A DNA stretch of 15,222 nucleotides, taken from contig JASFYU010000134.1 of NCBI GenBank assembly GCA_045046905.1, positions 1 through 15,222 of the forward strand, given 5' to 3'. A program made the translations under genes and the position numbers. Positions within the stretch are counted from its first letter, which is position 1. Each line of letters opens with the position of its first letter. A model generated the notes under the pieces. It saw only the letters and a program-made list of their open reading frames with translations. It had not been told where the DNA came from and ran no database searches. The DNA is from JASFYU01 sp045046905 (lineage in GTDB: Bacteria > Bacteroidota > Bacteroidia > Flavobacteriales > Flavobacteriaceae). Positions 7,516 to 15,070 of this stretch are shown piece after piece.

Positions 7516-7617
7516 TAAATTTAGATTGAATTTATAAGCTTTCTATCGAAGTAAACTACCTCGGGGCAAGCCAACTAAGCAGTAAAAAGGAAGAATTCTT
7601 CATATTTCGACCCAGAC

Positions 7618-7636
7618 CTGCCTGTTCGACAGACAG
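7618..7636. repeat. Short hairpin CTGCCTG-TTCGA-CAGACAG in the ileS-lipoprotein gap
   Basis: The divergent gap 7479-7765 (287 bp) contains no gene or tRNA. At 7618-7636 seven-base arms pair at six of seven positions around a 5-nt loop. The GGCAGG-type core resembles the inverted repeat at 3447-3506 and may belong to the same dispersed intergenic repeat family. No convincing promoter for the rightward lipoprotein gene was found; TATTTTG at 7688-7694 is one base short of the consensus. Confidence 0.3.
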
Positions 7637-7765
7637 ATTACACCCATTGGCGAGAAAAAAAATCATCTGTACTTACGAAGGCAAAACTATTTTGTCACAT
7701 CGACAACATCCGAAAAACCTTTATCAACGTATATCTTGCATTAATAAACACTAAAACAAAACAAC

Positions 7766-8122
7766 ATGAAAAAAGTAATTCTAGGTTCAATTTTAATGCT
7801 CGCCCTAAGCCTGTCTTTTGTTTCTTGTAGAGAAACAAAAGACAAAGCCATAGATGCTACTGAACAAGCAGCCGAGACTATGGAGAAAACAGGTGAGGCA
7901 ATGCAAGAAATGGGTGATGCTACAATGGACACCGCCAAAGAAGTCGGCGAAGACATGAAAGAAGCCGGCCAAGACGCTATAGACGGGGTGAAAGAAGCAG
8001 CTAACAATACCCTTGATACTGCCAAAGAAGCTGGTACCGATGCTGTAGACGCTACAAAAGAAGTCGGCAAAGATGTGATTAAGAGTGCTGCAGACAAAGT
8101 AAAAGACGCAGTTAACAACTAA
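7766..8122 (+). CDS. Small lipoprotein with LEA-like/YtxH-like 11-residue amphipathic repeats
   Basis: The 118-residue product starts MKKVILGSILMLALSLSF and has a lipobox ending FVSC, so it is likely lipidated at C21 after LspA cleavage. The mature part lacks Trp, Tyr, Phe and Pro and is rich in Lys, Asp, Glu, Ala and Gly. From about residue 50 it falls into successive 11-residue units ending in KE (AGQDAIDGVKE, AANNTLDTAKE, AGTDAVDATKE, then VGKDVIKSAAD) with one 7-residue unit before them. This is the periodicity of LEA group 3 and related stress proteins, and of long amphipathic helices. A stress or envelope-protective role is inferred only. The leader AAAACAACATG supports the start. Long antisense open frames across it result from the repeated, biased codons. 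Its 3' end faces the TonB receptor gene. Confidence 0.8.
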   Translation: MKKVILGSILMLALSLSFVSCRETKDKAIDATEQAAETMEKTGEAMQEMGDATMDTAKEVGEDMKEAGQDAIDGVKEAANNTLDTAKEAGTDAVDATKEVGKDVIKSAADKVKDAVNN

Positions 8123-8149
8123 TGAAGTACCCTTTTTTATTTTAAATTG

Positions 8150-8287
8150 AAAGAGGCTGTTTAAAAAGTTAATACAAGCCGTCATTGCGAACAAAGTGAA
8201 GTAATCTGTTGGCTAGTACCCAGAAATTTTACAGCTTGCCTCGTAGCTCACAAAGACGTCAGACTAAACCTTTTTAATAGCCTCTTT
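8150..8287. mobile_element. MITE-like palindromic intergenic element (138 bp)
   Basis: Terminal arms AAAGAGGCT (8150-8158) and AGCCTCTTT (8279-8287) are perfect inverted repeats. The pairing continues inward imperfectly through TTAAAAAG / CTTTTTAA. A second, internal pair is CGTCATTGCGAAC (8180-8192) and GCTCACAAAGACG (8246-8258), complementary at 10 of 13 positions. The CGTCATTGCGAA...GTGAAGTAATCTG core is, to my recollection, a widespread intergenic repeat type in Bacteroidota and some other genomes. There is no reading frame of note. It fills the gap between two convergent genes and its right arm runs into five T, so it could also act as a terminator for both. Confidence 0.7.
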
Positions 8288-8312
8288 TTATCATTCAAGA
8301 CTGCTTCTCAAA

Positions 8313-10742
8313 TCAGAAACGATACCCCACTCCAAAAATAAAATTCAAGCCCGGAGCCACTATTCCTGACGAATAGCTACGATACCTTTGGTCAGTCATA
8401 TTCTCTAAACTAAACGATACCTTCAAAGCGTTCGATATTGTGTATTGTGAACGCAGGTTCAATGTGTGCCACGATGGCGAATACGGATTGCCATTTGAAT
8501 CGACTGCATAGATGTAATTTTTGTTTCTTTCAGACGATGCCAAATTACGGTATGCAATTTCCCCATTATAATTTAAGAATAGATCAGCCCGTAACTTTTG
8601 GTTTTTCCATATGAGGTGAAAATCTCCAAAAGTAGGCGCCACATGACGCATGGGAGAATCTGTTCCGTCAGCTTCTTCCTCGATACCTTGGGTAAGGGTA
8701 AGGTTTGAGGTGATTGAAATATTATCGGTAAAAAAAACTTCTAGACCAAATTCGACCCCGTATACATAAGCCTTGGCAGCATTTTGTATGGCCTGAACAT
8801 TACTCAACTCTCCTCCATATTCCATTTGTGATTGCCCGTTAAGTTGATAATCTCGCCGCACTAAGGCATCTACCAAATACGTATAAAAAGTAGCGCCTTT
8901 AAAAACTACCTTATCTTTAAAATTTCGTCGTATTCCCAGTTCGACATTATAGGCATATTCGGCTTCCAAATCTGGATTTGGCACCACCACCGATCCAGGT
9001 TCCGAATCAAAAATTTTCCCCACATCGTCAATATTAGGTGCCCTGAACCCTGTAGATCCGTTCCAAGTAATCTGCAAATTGGCTTTCGGAAACCAGCTAA
9101 AACCCAAGCTGCCCGTTAGGGCACCAGTACTCAAATTTGCATCATCGAAGGGAAAGGGGTAGAAGGTTTTATCAAAAAGGGCATCAATCCATACATGGCT
9201 ATACCTAAGACCTGAGAGCAAAGAGAAATTTGGTTTTGCCTTATACTCCCCATTAACATACCCCGCCATAGTCTGCCAGGTCGACCCATCAGGATATCTA
9301 GACGATGCATCCGATTTTACATGGGTCTCAATATTTCTTTGACTACCTTTAGAGCGCACCTTGTTGAAAATATACTCTCCTCCATAGTACAACCTGAGAT
9401 TTCCTATTTTTTTGTTTTCAAAATCAATATTGGTAGAAATGGCATTCACCCTCTCCTGGGTAGAAAACAATATGGGCTCTTGAAAGGCCCTATGATGCCT
9501 GCTTTCCTCGAAATGCTGATATGCTCCAGTGATTTGTAATCTGTCATAAAATTTACCGTTTCCCTTTTTATCAATTTGCATATTTCCCATAACCCATTTC
9601 TGCGGACCATAGTACCATTGGGCATAACGCAATCCACTTTTGTCACCTGTGGGACGTATCAATCTATCATAGCGGGCATAATCCGAAGTCCTTGAATAAT
9701 GAAGGCCCAGATTATAGTTCCAGTTATTGTTAGGTTTGTAGGCAATCTTTTGCATTAGGTTTATTTGGCCGTAGCCTACGGGCACCTGGCTCCTTGGATT
9801 ATCATTGACCACCAACCGATCTACTCCGTTCGATCTGGTCACATAGACATTCCTCAAATAGGAATCTGGGCCATGTGCGCCCATTTTCAAATCATTGAAC
9901 TTATTATACGATGCGCTAGACAAGAACGCCCACTTTTTTTTGCCTAGATTAAAATCGAAATGAAAGGTGTTTTCAGTATTGGCCGAGGAAAAACGATAAT
10001 TGGTATTGCCTGAAAAATGAAGACTATCAGTATGGGCGAACACGGCTTTCTTTGTATAGAAATTCATAACTCCCCCAATGGCATCACTGCCATAAATAAC
10101 CGATCCAGGGCCGAAAATAATCTCGGTATTCTTAATTGTATAGGGGTCCACTGAAATTACATTTTGTAGATTACCACCCCTGAAAATGGCATTGTTCATA
10201 CGCACACCGTCTACCGACAATAGCAGCCTATTGGCAGAAAACCCCCTAATCATAGGGCTACCTCCTCCTAACTGGCTTTTTTGAACAAAGACTTTTCCAC
10301 TATTCTGTAATACATCGGCAGCGGTCTGTGGGTTCGTAAATGAAATACTACGGGCATCGATAGCAACAATCTTATTTGGAATATCTTTTTTTTGTTGTTC
10401 CCATTTGGAAACTGACATGACCACCTCATCTAACTCCTCAGTCTTCGTAACCAAATATATACGCCCCTCCCGTGTACGAATATGGTTTTTGGTACTCTTT
10501 CCTATTTCATAACTGATATGCTTAAAGGTGATACGCTCATTTTTACTAAATGCCGTGAGATCGCACTTTCCGTCAGAATCAGACAAAACAGTTTTAGACT
10601 TGTCTGAATTATAGACCGCCACGTTTACAATAGATTCTTTGGTATCGGCATCTAGGACCCTAATTTCCTGGGCAGAGACCACTCCAAAAAAAAGTAGAAA
10701 TAATGCAAGACCTATCTTGTACATACTAGCTGAAAACTTCAT
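8313..10742 (-). CDS. TonB-dependent outer-membrane receptor, heme-receptor-like (FRAP/NPDL)
   Basis: The 809 residues form an energy-coupled outer-membrane transporter. A signal peptide ends at VSA-Q (residue 24). A carboxypeptidase-regulatory-like domain follows (about 26-103), then a TonB-box-like LDEVVMSVS at 104-112, a plug domain (about 118-232; GGGSPMIRGFSANRLLLSVDGV, GPGSVIYGSDAIGGVMNF) and a 22-strand barrel ending in aromatic GVGYRF. FRAP at 566-569 and NPDL at 589-592 are the two boxes typical of heme/hemoglobin receptors. However, the histidine usually found between them is absent, as is a clear plug histidine, so the ligand is uncertain. The start overlaps the recO 3' end by 17 nt. 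An alternative start at M7 (ATG ending at 10724) begins just after the recO stop and also gives a good signal peptide. The gene is probably cotranscribed with recO. Confidence 0.9.
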   Translation of the reverse strand: MKFSASMYKIGLALFLLFFGVVSAQEIRVLDADTKESIVNVAVYNSDKSKTVLSDSDGKCDLTAFSKNERITFKHISYEIGKSTKNHIRTREGRIYLVTKTEELDEVVMSVSKWEQQKKDIPNKIVAIDARSISFTNPQTAADVLQNSGKVFVQKSQLGGGSPMIRGFSANRLLLSVDGVRMNNAIFRGGNLQNVISVDPYTIKNTEIIFGPGSVIYGSDAIGGVMNFYTKKAVFAHTDSLHFSGNTNYRFSSANTENTFHFDFNLGKKKWAFLSSASYNKFNDLKMGAHGPDSYLRNVYVTRSNGVDRLVVNDNPRSQVPVGYGQINLMQKIAYKPNNNWNYNLGLHYSRTSDYARYDRLIRPTGDKSGLRYAQWYYGPQKWVMGNMQIDKKGNGKFYDRLQITGAYQHFEESRHHRAFQEPILFSTQERVNAISTNIDFENKKIGNLRLYYGGEYIFNKVRSKGSQRNIETHVKSDASSRYPDGSTWQTMAGYVNGEYKAKPNFSLLSGLRYSHVWIDALFDKTFYPFPFDDANLSTGALTGSLGFSWFPKANLQITWNGSTGFRAPNIDDVGKIFDSEPGSVVVPNPDLEAEYAYNVELGIRRNFKDKVVFKGATFYTYLVDALVRRDYQLNGQSQMEYGGELSNVQAIQNAAKAYVYGVEFGLEVFFTDNISITSNLTLTQGIEEEADGTDSPMRHVAPTFGDFHLIWKNQKLRADLFLNYNGEIAYRNLASSERNKNYIYAVDSNGNPYSPSWHTLNLRSQYTISNALKVSFSLENMTDQRYRSYSSGIVAPGLNFIFGVGYRF

Positions 10743-11445
10743 TTAAAATGTCGAGCGACTTGGGCTTTCTAAATCCCTGTAAATGTAATTCAAAATAAAG
10801 AACGATTGATTTCAACAACTCTCGACGGTCGACCTTCTTCATCTTAATTGTTGGTATAGCATCAACATTTATGCCCAAAAAACTTTTGAAGTAGGTTAAA
10901 TTCTGTCTGCTCAAACTAGGGTTTATTGATGGGGTGTCACTGAACTCCCCTTCTAGCAGGTCAAAATAGGCTGCCGAACTATTGGAAAGTCTAGGGTAGA
11001 ACCCTAGGTATTTGGTCAGCTCCAACAAAAAATAGATATGAAAATTAGAGATTTCATCGTGAGTATCAAGCCATTGTACCGAGGCTTGTATAAAGTAATA
11101 AAGTTCTTCGTTACATTCTTCTTCATGAATACTGTTCGCTAATATTTCAGCCAAGAAAAACGCCATGGCATTCTTAGTAATATTGGTATACAGGGTCAGG
11201 CAGTGATAATCTATCTTGGCTTCGCGAATACTTTCCAATGTGCCTTTATTTCTATGGACGGCAACAATTTCTAATTGGGTCAAAACTTGAAAATAGGCTG
11301 TTTTAAGTTTTCCTCTTTTTGAAGCCAAAATACCTTTTAGCAGGTATGATTTTAGGCCGTCTGATAATGTGAATGCTTTTACGATTAGGCTGGTATCTCC
11401 ATATTTTAGAGAAGATAGAACAATGGCCTTTGTTGTTACTTGCAT
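10726..11445 (-). CDS. recO: DNA repair protein RecO
   Basis: RecO works with RecR to load RecA on SSB-coated single-stranded DNA in the RecFOR gap-repair pathway. The 239-residue length is normal. The N-terminal OB-fold contains the family pattern TKAIVLSSLKYGDTSLIVKAFT and LLKGILASKRGK. A helical domain follows, with FFLAEILANSIHEEE and LELTKYLGFYPR. No CxxC zinc pairs are seen, as in many Gram-negative RecO proteins. An exact TATCTTTG lies 20 nt before the ATG, inside the long inverted repeat downstream of gdhA, so recO likely has its own promoter. Its 3' end overlaps the TonB receptor gene. Confidence 0.94.
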   Translation of the reverse strand: MQVTTKAIVLSSLKYGDTSLIVKAFTLSDGLKSYLLKGILASKRGKLKTAYFQVLTQLEIVAVHRNKGTLESIREAKIDYHCLTLYTNITKNAMAFFLAEILANSIHEEECNEELYYFIQASVQWLDTHDEISNFHIYFLLELTKYLGFYPRLSNSSAAYFDLLEGEFSDTPSINPSLSRQNLTYFKSFLGINVDAIPTIKMKKVDRRELLKSIVLYFELHLQGFRKPKSLDILNEVFS

Positions 11446-11462
11446 TTACTGGTCGCGCTTTG

Positions 11463-11533
11463 ACACAAAGATAGAACAAAGAGACCTGTCAGGTTTCAAA
11501 AAGCTAACAGGTCTCTTTGTTCTATCTTTGTGT
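11463..11533. terminator. 27-bp perfect inverted repeat between gdhA and recO
   Basis: Arms 11463-11489 and 11507-11533 are perfect reverse complements over 27 bp with a 17-nt loop. It starts three bases after the gdhA stop, as expected for a 3' hairpin of gdhA mRNA. The run of T that normally follows a terminator is on the plus-strand side (11532-11537), not downstream in the gdhA direction. A nested palindrome ACCTGTCAGGT (11484-11494) offers an alternative fold. It likely ends or stabilises the gdhA transcript. Confidence 0.75.
11466..11500 (-). promoter_or_regulatory. recO promoter (TTTG - 23 bp - TATCTTTG) inside the inverted repeat
   Basis: On the minus strand TTTG (plus 11497-11500) is followed after 23 bp by TATCTTTG (plus 11466-11473), an exact TAnnTTTG at the upper limit of the reported 17-23 bp spacing. 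A start about 7 nt further would give a leader of about 14 nt before the recO ATG. This is the best two-box promoter in the window. Confidence 0.6.
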
Positions 11534-11535
11534 TT

Positions 11536-12879
11536 TTATATCACACCCTGTGCCAGCATAGCATCGGCCACTTTAACAAAACCTGCGATATTGGCCCCTT
11601 TTACATAATTGCAATAGCCTTCTTTTTCTTTGCCGTATTTGATACAAGAGTCGTGAATATCCTCCATTATTCCTTTTAAACGCTCATCTACTTCTTCCCT
11701 TGTCCAACTAATGCGCAATGAATTTTGCGACATTTCAAGGCCTGAGGTTGCTACCCCGCCCGCATTGGAAGCTTTTCCTGGTGCAAATAAAATCTTGGAT
11801 TTGTGAAAAGCATGTATTGCCTCTGGTGTTGAAGGCATATTGGCCCCTTCGGCTACACAAATACATCCGTTCTTAATCAAAGCCCTTGCATCTTTTTCCC
11901 CAAGTTCATTTTGGGTCGCACAGGGCAAGGCTATATCGCACTTAACCTCCCAAGGGCTCTTGCCCTTACGAAAGGTAGCCGATTTATATTTTTTTACATA
12001 TTCTGAAATTCGAGCTCTTTTGTTATTCTTTAGATCCATCACAAAGGCCAATTTTCTTTTATCAATACCGTCTTTATCATGAATATAGCCCTGTGAATCT
12101 GAAAGGGTCAATACTTTGGCACCTAATTGCAGTACCTTTTCAGCCGCATATTGCGCTACATTGCCCGAGCCGGAGATGACAACAGTCTTATCTGAAAAAT
12201 CTGTATTCGCTACTTGAAGCATGCTTTGTGCAAAATATACAGTACCATAACCAGTAGCTTCAGGTCGAATCAATGAGCCACCCCATGAACGCCCCTTTCC
12301 TGTCAATACCCCTGTAAACTCGTTTCTAATCTTTTTGTACATACCGAACAAAAATCCTATTTCTCTAGAACCGACGCCAATATCACCGGCAGGAATATCA
12401 GTATTTGGACCAATATGCCTATTCAGTTCTAACATGAAAGCATGGCAAAAACGCATCACCTCATCATCTGATTTTCCTTTGGGGTCAAAATCGGACCCTC
12501 CTTTACCACCACCCATGGGTAGTGTTGTTAGGCTATTTTTAAAAACCTGTTCGAAGGCCAAAAACTTCAAAATGCTCGCATTTACAGAGGGATGAAAACG
12601 CAATCCGCCTTTATAGGGCCCAATCGCCGAATTCATTTGTACGCGATAGCCACGATTCACATGTATCTCACCTTTATCATCTACCCATGCCACTCGAAAA
12701 GAAAGAAGCCTTTCTGGTTCGACCATACGCAACAGAATGTTTTTACCACTATATATCCTATGTTTTAGGATATATGGGATTACGGTTTCCGCAACTTCTT
12801 GCACGGCTTGGATAAATTCGGGTTCATGACCATTTCTGGCCTTGACCTCATCCATAAATGCTTTGATTTTTGCTTCCAT
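11536..12879 (-). CDS. gdhA: NADP-specific glutamate dehydrogenase
   Basis: The enzyme makes glutamate from 2-oxoglutarate, ammonium and NADPH. From the ATG at 12877-12879 it has 447 residues, the length of the E. coli enzyme. A GTG ten codons upstream would add an atypical MSLTHFKFLF extension and is less likely. K90 in IGPYKGGLRFHP and the catalytic lysine K126 in PMGGGKGGSDFDPKG are visible. PAGDIGVGSREIGFLFG and the Rossmann loop GSGNVAQYAAEKV follow, with TLSDSQG after the second strand, as in NADP-preferring members. The conserved C-terminal NAGGVATSGLEMSQNS is present. Two dyads overlap its promoter region. A long hairpin follows the stop codon, before recO. Confidence 0.97.
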   Translation of the reverse strand: MEAKIKAFMDEVKARNGHEPEFIQAVQEVAETVIPYILKHRIYSGKNILLRMVEPERLLSFRVAWVDDKGEIHVNRGYRVQMNSAIGPYKGGLRFHPSVNASILKFLAFEQVFKNSLTTLPMGGGKGGSDFDPKGKSDDEVMRFCHAFMLELNRHIGPNTDIPAGDIGVGSREIGFLFGMYKKIRNEFTGVLTGKGRSWGGSLIRPEATGYGTVYFAQSMLQVANTDFSDKTVVISGSGNVAQYAAEKVLQLGAKVLTLSDSQGYIHDKDGIDKRKLAFVMDLKNNKRARISEYVKKYKSATFRKGKSPWEVKCDIALPCATQNELGEKDARALIKNGCICVAEGANMPSTPEAIHAFHKSKILFAPGKASNAGGVATSGLEMSQNSLRISWTREEVDERLKGIMEDIHDSCIKYGKEKEGYCNYVKGANIAGFVKVADAMLAQGVI

Positions 12880-12916
12880 AAATAAAAATTTGAAATGAGT
12901 TAATGACACTAAAAAT

Positions 12917-12950
12917 ATAACATATGGTCAAAATTATGTTATTTAAATAA
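12917..12950 (-). promoter_or_regulatory. gdhA promoter with two overlapping dyads
   Basis: Minus-strand TAATTTTG (plus 12929-12936) is an exact TAnnTTTG, 49 nt before the gdhA ATG. It lies inside ATAACATA-N10-TATGTTAT (12917-12924 and 12935-12942), a perfect 8-bp inverted repeat. A second palindrome, TTATTTAAATAA, spans 12939-12950 just upstream. A dimeric repressor on the first dyad would cover the -7 element. The regulator is unknown and AT-rich sequence makes chance symmetry more likely. Confidence 0.45.
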
Positions 12951-12993
12951 TTTAAACTCTTTTTTTTTAAATTTCATAAAATGAGTTCAATAT

Positions 12994-14151
12994 CTATCCT
13001 ATGGCCTGATCTAAATCAGCTATTAAATCAGAGACATCCTCTATACCTACACTCAATCGAATCAGAGCATCAACGACACCACTTTTTTCACGTTCTTCTT
13101 TCGGAATACTAGCGTGGGTCATACTAGCCGGGTGACCTGCTAAACTCTCTACTCCGCCCAAAGATTCGGCAAGTGTAAATACACGAAGTTTCTCTACAAT
13201 CTTTATGGCATCATCATAGTTACTACCCTTGGTAATAAAAGAAATCATGCCCCCAAAACCGTTCATTTGGTCTTTGGCAATATCGTGATTCGGATGATTT
13301 TCGAACCCTGGCCAATACACTTTTTCGATTTTAGGATGTTTCGACAAATAATCTGCAACGGCCTCTCCATTCTCACAATGGCGTTGCATACGTACATGTA
13401 GGGTCTTTATTCCTCGAAGCACCAAAAAGCTGTCCATAGGACCACAGACCGCACCGCTGGCATTTTGAATAAAATAAAGTTTGTCGGCCAGTGCTTTGTC
13501 TTTTACGACCAAGGCACCAACCACAACATCACTATGGCCCCCTAAATATTTTGTTGCTGAATGCATAACCATATCGGCTCCTAAATTCAAAGGTTGTTGT
13601 AGGTAGGGGGTCGCAAAGGTATTATCAACAGCCAATAGAGCCCCGTATTTTTTTGCCAAGACAGCTACTGCCTTTATGTCAATAATATTCATCATGGGGT
13701 TGGTAGGGGTTTCTACCCAAATAAGCTTTGTTCTCGTCGAAAGGTACTCCTTAATTTTATTTGCATTTTGCATTCCGATAAAACTAAATTTTATCCCATA
13801 TTTTTCGAATACCTGTTTGAATAAACGATAACTGCCACCGTAAAGGTCGTTGGTCGAAACAACCTCGTCTCCAGGACTCAATAATTTAATGACGGCATCC
13901 ATAGCCGCAAGGCCACTGGCAAAGGCTAGTCCGTAATTGCCGTTTTCAATACTGGCAAGGGAATTTTCTAAGGCCGTTCGCGTAGGGTTGGCACTTCTTG
14001 AATATTCATAGCCCTTGTGCCCACCAGGAGTGGTCTGTGCATAGGTCGATGTTTGATAAATGGGGGGCATAACCGCGCCATAGGCCTCGTCTGGTTTTTG
14101 TCCGCCGTGTATCGTCTTAGTGTTGAATTTTAGCTTTTTTTCGTCCATCAT
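12994..14151 (-). CDS. Trans-sulfuration PLP enzyme (cystathionine gamma-synthase or gamma-lyase)
   Basis: This 385-residue protein belongs to the Cys/Met metabolism PLP-dependent family. Visible features are YEYSRSANPTR (50-58, phosphate-binding Tyr/Arg), ASGLAAM near 78-84, the stacking tyrosine in NDLYGG (104), D176 in VDNTFATP, which pairs with the pyridine nitrogen, and the PLP lysine K201 in SATKYLGGHSD. Near the C-terminus SLGGVESLAGHPASMTHA is common to gamma-synthases and gamma-lyases, so the sequence alone does not settle whether it makes cystathionine from an activated homoserine (MetB) or cleaves it to cysteine. M2 could also be the start. A TACATTTG -7 element lies upstream. It is divergent from the DUF3298 lipoprotein gene. 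No riboswitch fits in the very short leader. Confidence 0.9.
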   Translation of the reverse strand: MMDEKKLKFNTKTIHGGQKPDEAYGAVMPPIYQTSTYAQTTPGGHKGYEYSRSANPTRTALENSLASIENGNYGLAFASGLAAMDAVIKLLSPGDEVVSTNDLYGGSYRLFKQVFEKYGIKFSFIGMQNANKIKEYLSTRTKLIWVETPTNPMMNIIDIKAVAVLAKKYGALLAVDNTFATPYLQQPLNLGADMVMHSATKYLGGHSDVVVGALVVKDKALADKLYFIQNASGAVCGPMDSFLVLRGIKTLHVRMQRHCENGEAVADYLSKHPKIEKVYWPGFENHPNHDIAKDQMNGFGGMISFITKGSNYDDAIKIVEKLRVFTLAESLGGVESLAGHPASMTHASIPKEEREKSGVVDALIRLSVGIEDVSDLIADLDQAIG

Positions 14152-14167
14152 ATTTAAATTAGTATCA

Positions 14168-14175
14168 CAAATGTA
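14168..14175 (-). promoter_or_regulatory. -7 element for the trans-sulfuration gene
   Basis: Minus-strand TACATTTG is an exact TAnnTTTG ending 16 nt before the ATG at 14151, which predicts a leader of about 10 nt. No TTG stands at the usual -33 distance. Confidence 0.5.
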
Positions 14176-14272
14176 TTATTATCTTTTGGAGAAAGAAAAG
14201 AATATCGTGTAGTGAATTGTGCAATTTATGTCTTCAGAATCAAATCGATAAAAATCGTATAAAAGGAAGGCG

Positions 14273-14280
14273 TATTTTTG
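14273..14280 (+). promoter_or_regulatory. -7 element for the DUF3298 lipoprotein gene
   Basis: TATTTTTG is an exact TAnnTTTG ending 26 nt before the ATG at 14307. It lies inside the frame that could start at 14217, so a transcript from here excludes that upstream start. This supports 14307 as the true start. Confidence 0.5.
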
Positions 14281-14306
14281 TAGAAAGTCAACTAAATAGT
14301 GCCTAT

Positions 14307-15047
14307 ATGAAATCTGAGATACCCTATTTTCTTTTCTTTATACTCCTTCTAGGCTGCAAGAATAGCGACCAACTTACTTTTGAGCCTAGCCGTTATGAAA
14401 GTGCCCTTTGCCAAGACTGCCCAAAAGTATCGATAATCATTCCTAAAGCTCTTCAAAAAAACAAGGTTGGTTCCGCTATTGAAAATGCTCTTAGAGAAGA
14501 GGTGATTTTCTTGCTCACCTTCAATGATGAAATACAGGCGACAACTATTGAAGAGGCCATGCTGTCTTTTGACAAAGGCTATAAAGAATTAAAGAAAATG
14601 TACCCTGATGAAACCGCTGGTTGGGAGGCGAAAATAAAAGGAAAAATAGCATATCAGGGCAAGAAAATACTAAGCATAAAATTAGATTCCTATATTTTTA
14701 CAGGTGGGGCACATGGCTATAGCAGCACTCGCTTTTTAAATTTTGACACAAAGAAAGGCAAGGAACTTGAAAATTGGCAGCTTTTCAAAAACACAGGAGA
14801 TTTTGAGCACTTTGTCGAGGGTAGATTTCGGAGCAAGGAGAATATTTTACACGATAAACCTATCAATAGTACAGGTTTCATGTTTGAAAATGACTCTTTT
14901 TACCTTCCAGAAAATATTGGTTTTACAAAAAAGGGCATGCAATTACACTATAATCAATATGAGATAGCTTCCTATGCCGATGGCCCCATAGAGCTGACCT
15001 TGTCCTATGAGGAAGTGAAAAATTATTTATCAACCAAAAGTCAATAG
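14307..15047 (+). CDS. DUF4163/DUF3298-domain lipoprotein
   Basis: From the ATG at 14307 the product has 246 residues and begins MKSEIPYFLFFILLLGC, a lipoprotein signal with lipobox LLGC and C17 as the lipidated residue. An in-frame ATG at 14217 would bury this signal behind 30 polar residues and lies before the promoter motif. The mature protein has a DUF4163-like half (about 30-130) with the family's YIFTGGAHGYSSTRFLNFD segment, then a DUF3298-like half (about 140-240) with ELENWQLF, FYLPENIGFTKKGMQLHYNQYEIASYADGPIELTLSYEEV. The same pair of domains occurs in PdaC-type deacetylases and in the lysozyme-sensing anti-sigma factor RsiV. No deacetylase domain is present here, so it is likely an envelope sensor or binding protein of unknown ligand. 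It is divergent from the trans-sulfuration gene. Confidence 0.85.
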   Translation: MKSEIPYFLFFILLLGCKNSDQLTFEPSRYESALCQDCPKVSIIIPKALQKNKVGSAIENALREEVIFLLTFNDEIQATTIEEAMLSFDKGYKELKKMYPDETAGWEAKIKGKIAYQGKKILSIKLDSYIFTGGAHGYSSTRFLNFDTKKGKELENWQLFKNTGDFEHFVEGRFRSKENILHDKPINSTGFMFENDSFYLPENIGFTKKGMQLHYNQYEIASYADGPIELTLSYEEVKNYLSTKSQ

Positions 15048-15070
15048 GTGCGCTTTAAAGAACTGCATAA

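Noticed and set aside
7479..7765. tRNA or small RNA gene in the ileS-lipoprotein divergent gap
   Set aside because: No cloverleaf, T-loop or other RNA hallmark found; only a 7-bp hairpin with one mismatch.
7741..8194. Two overlapping antisense frames of 125 and 129 codons opposite the lipoprotein gene, with Ser/Ala-rich or Phe/Cys-rich products
   Set aside because: They arise from the repeated GCC/AAA/GAA/GAC codons of the sense gene, which rarely produce antisense stops. The sense frame has a proper lipobox and helical repeats.
12880..12909. GTG start for gdhA ten codons upstream of the ATG
   Set aside because: The added residues do not look like a glutamate dehydrogenase N-terminus, and the ATG at 12877-12879 gives the standard 447-residue length.
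14176..14306. Riboswitch or leader RNA for the trans-sulfuration gene
   Set aside because: The -7 element predicts a leader of only about 10 nt, and no SAM-type conserved core is visible.
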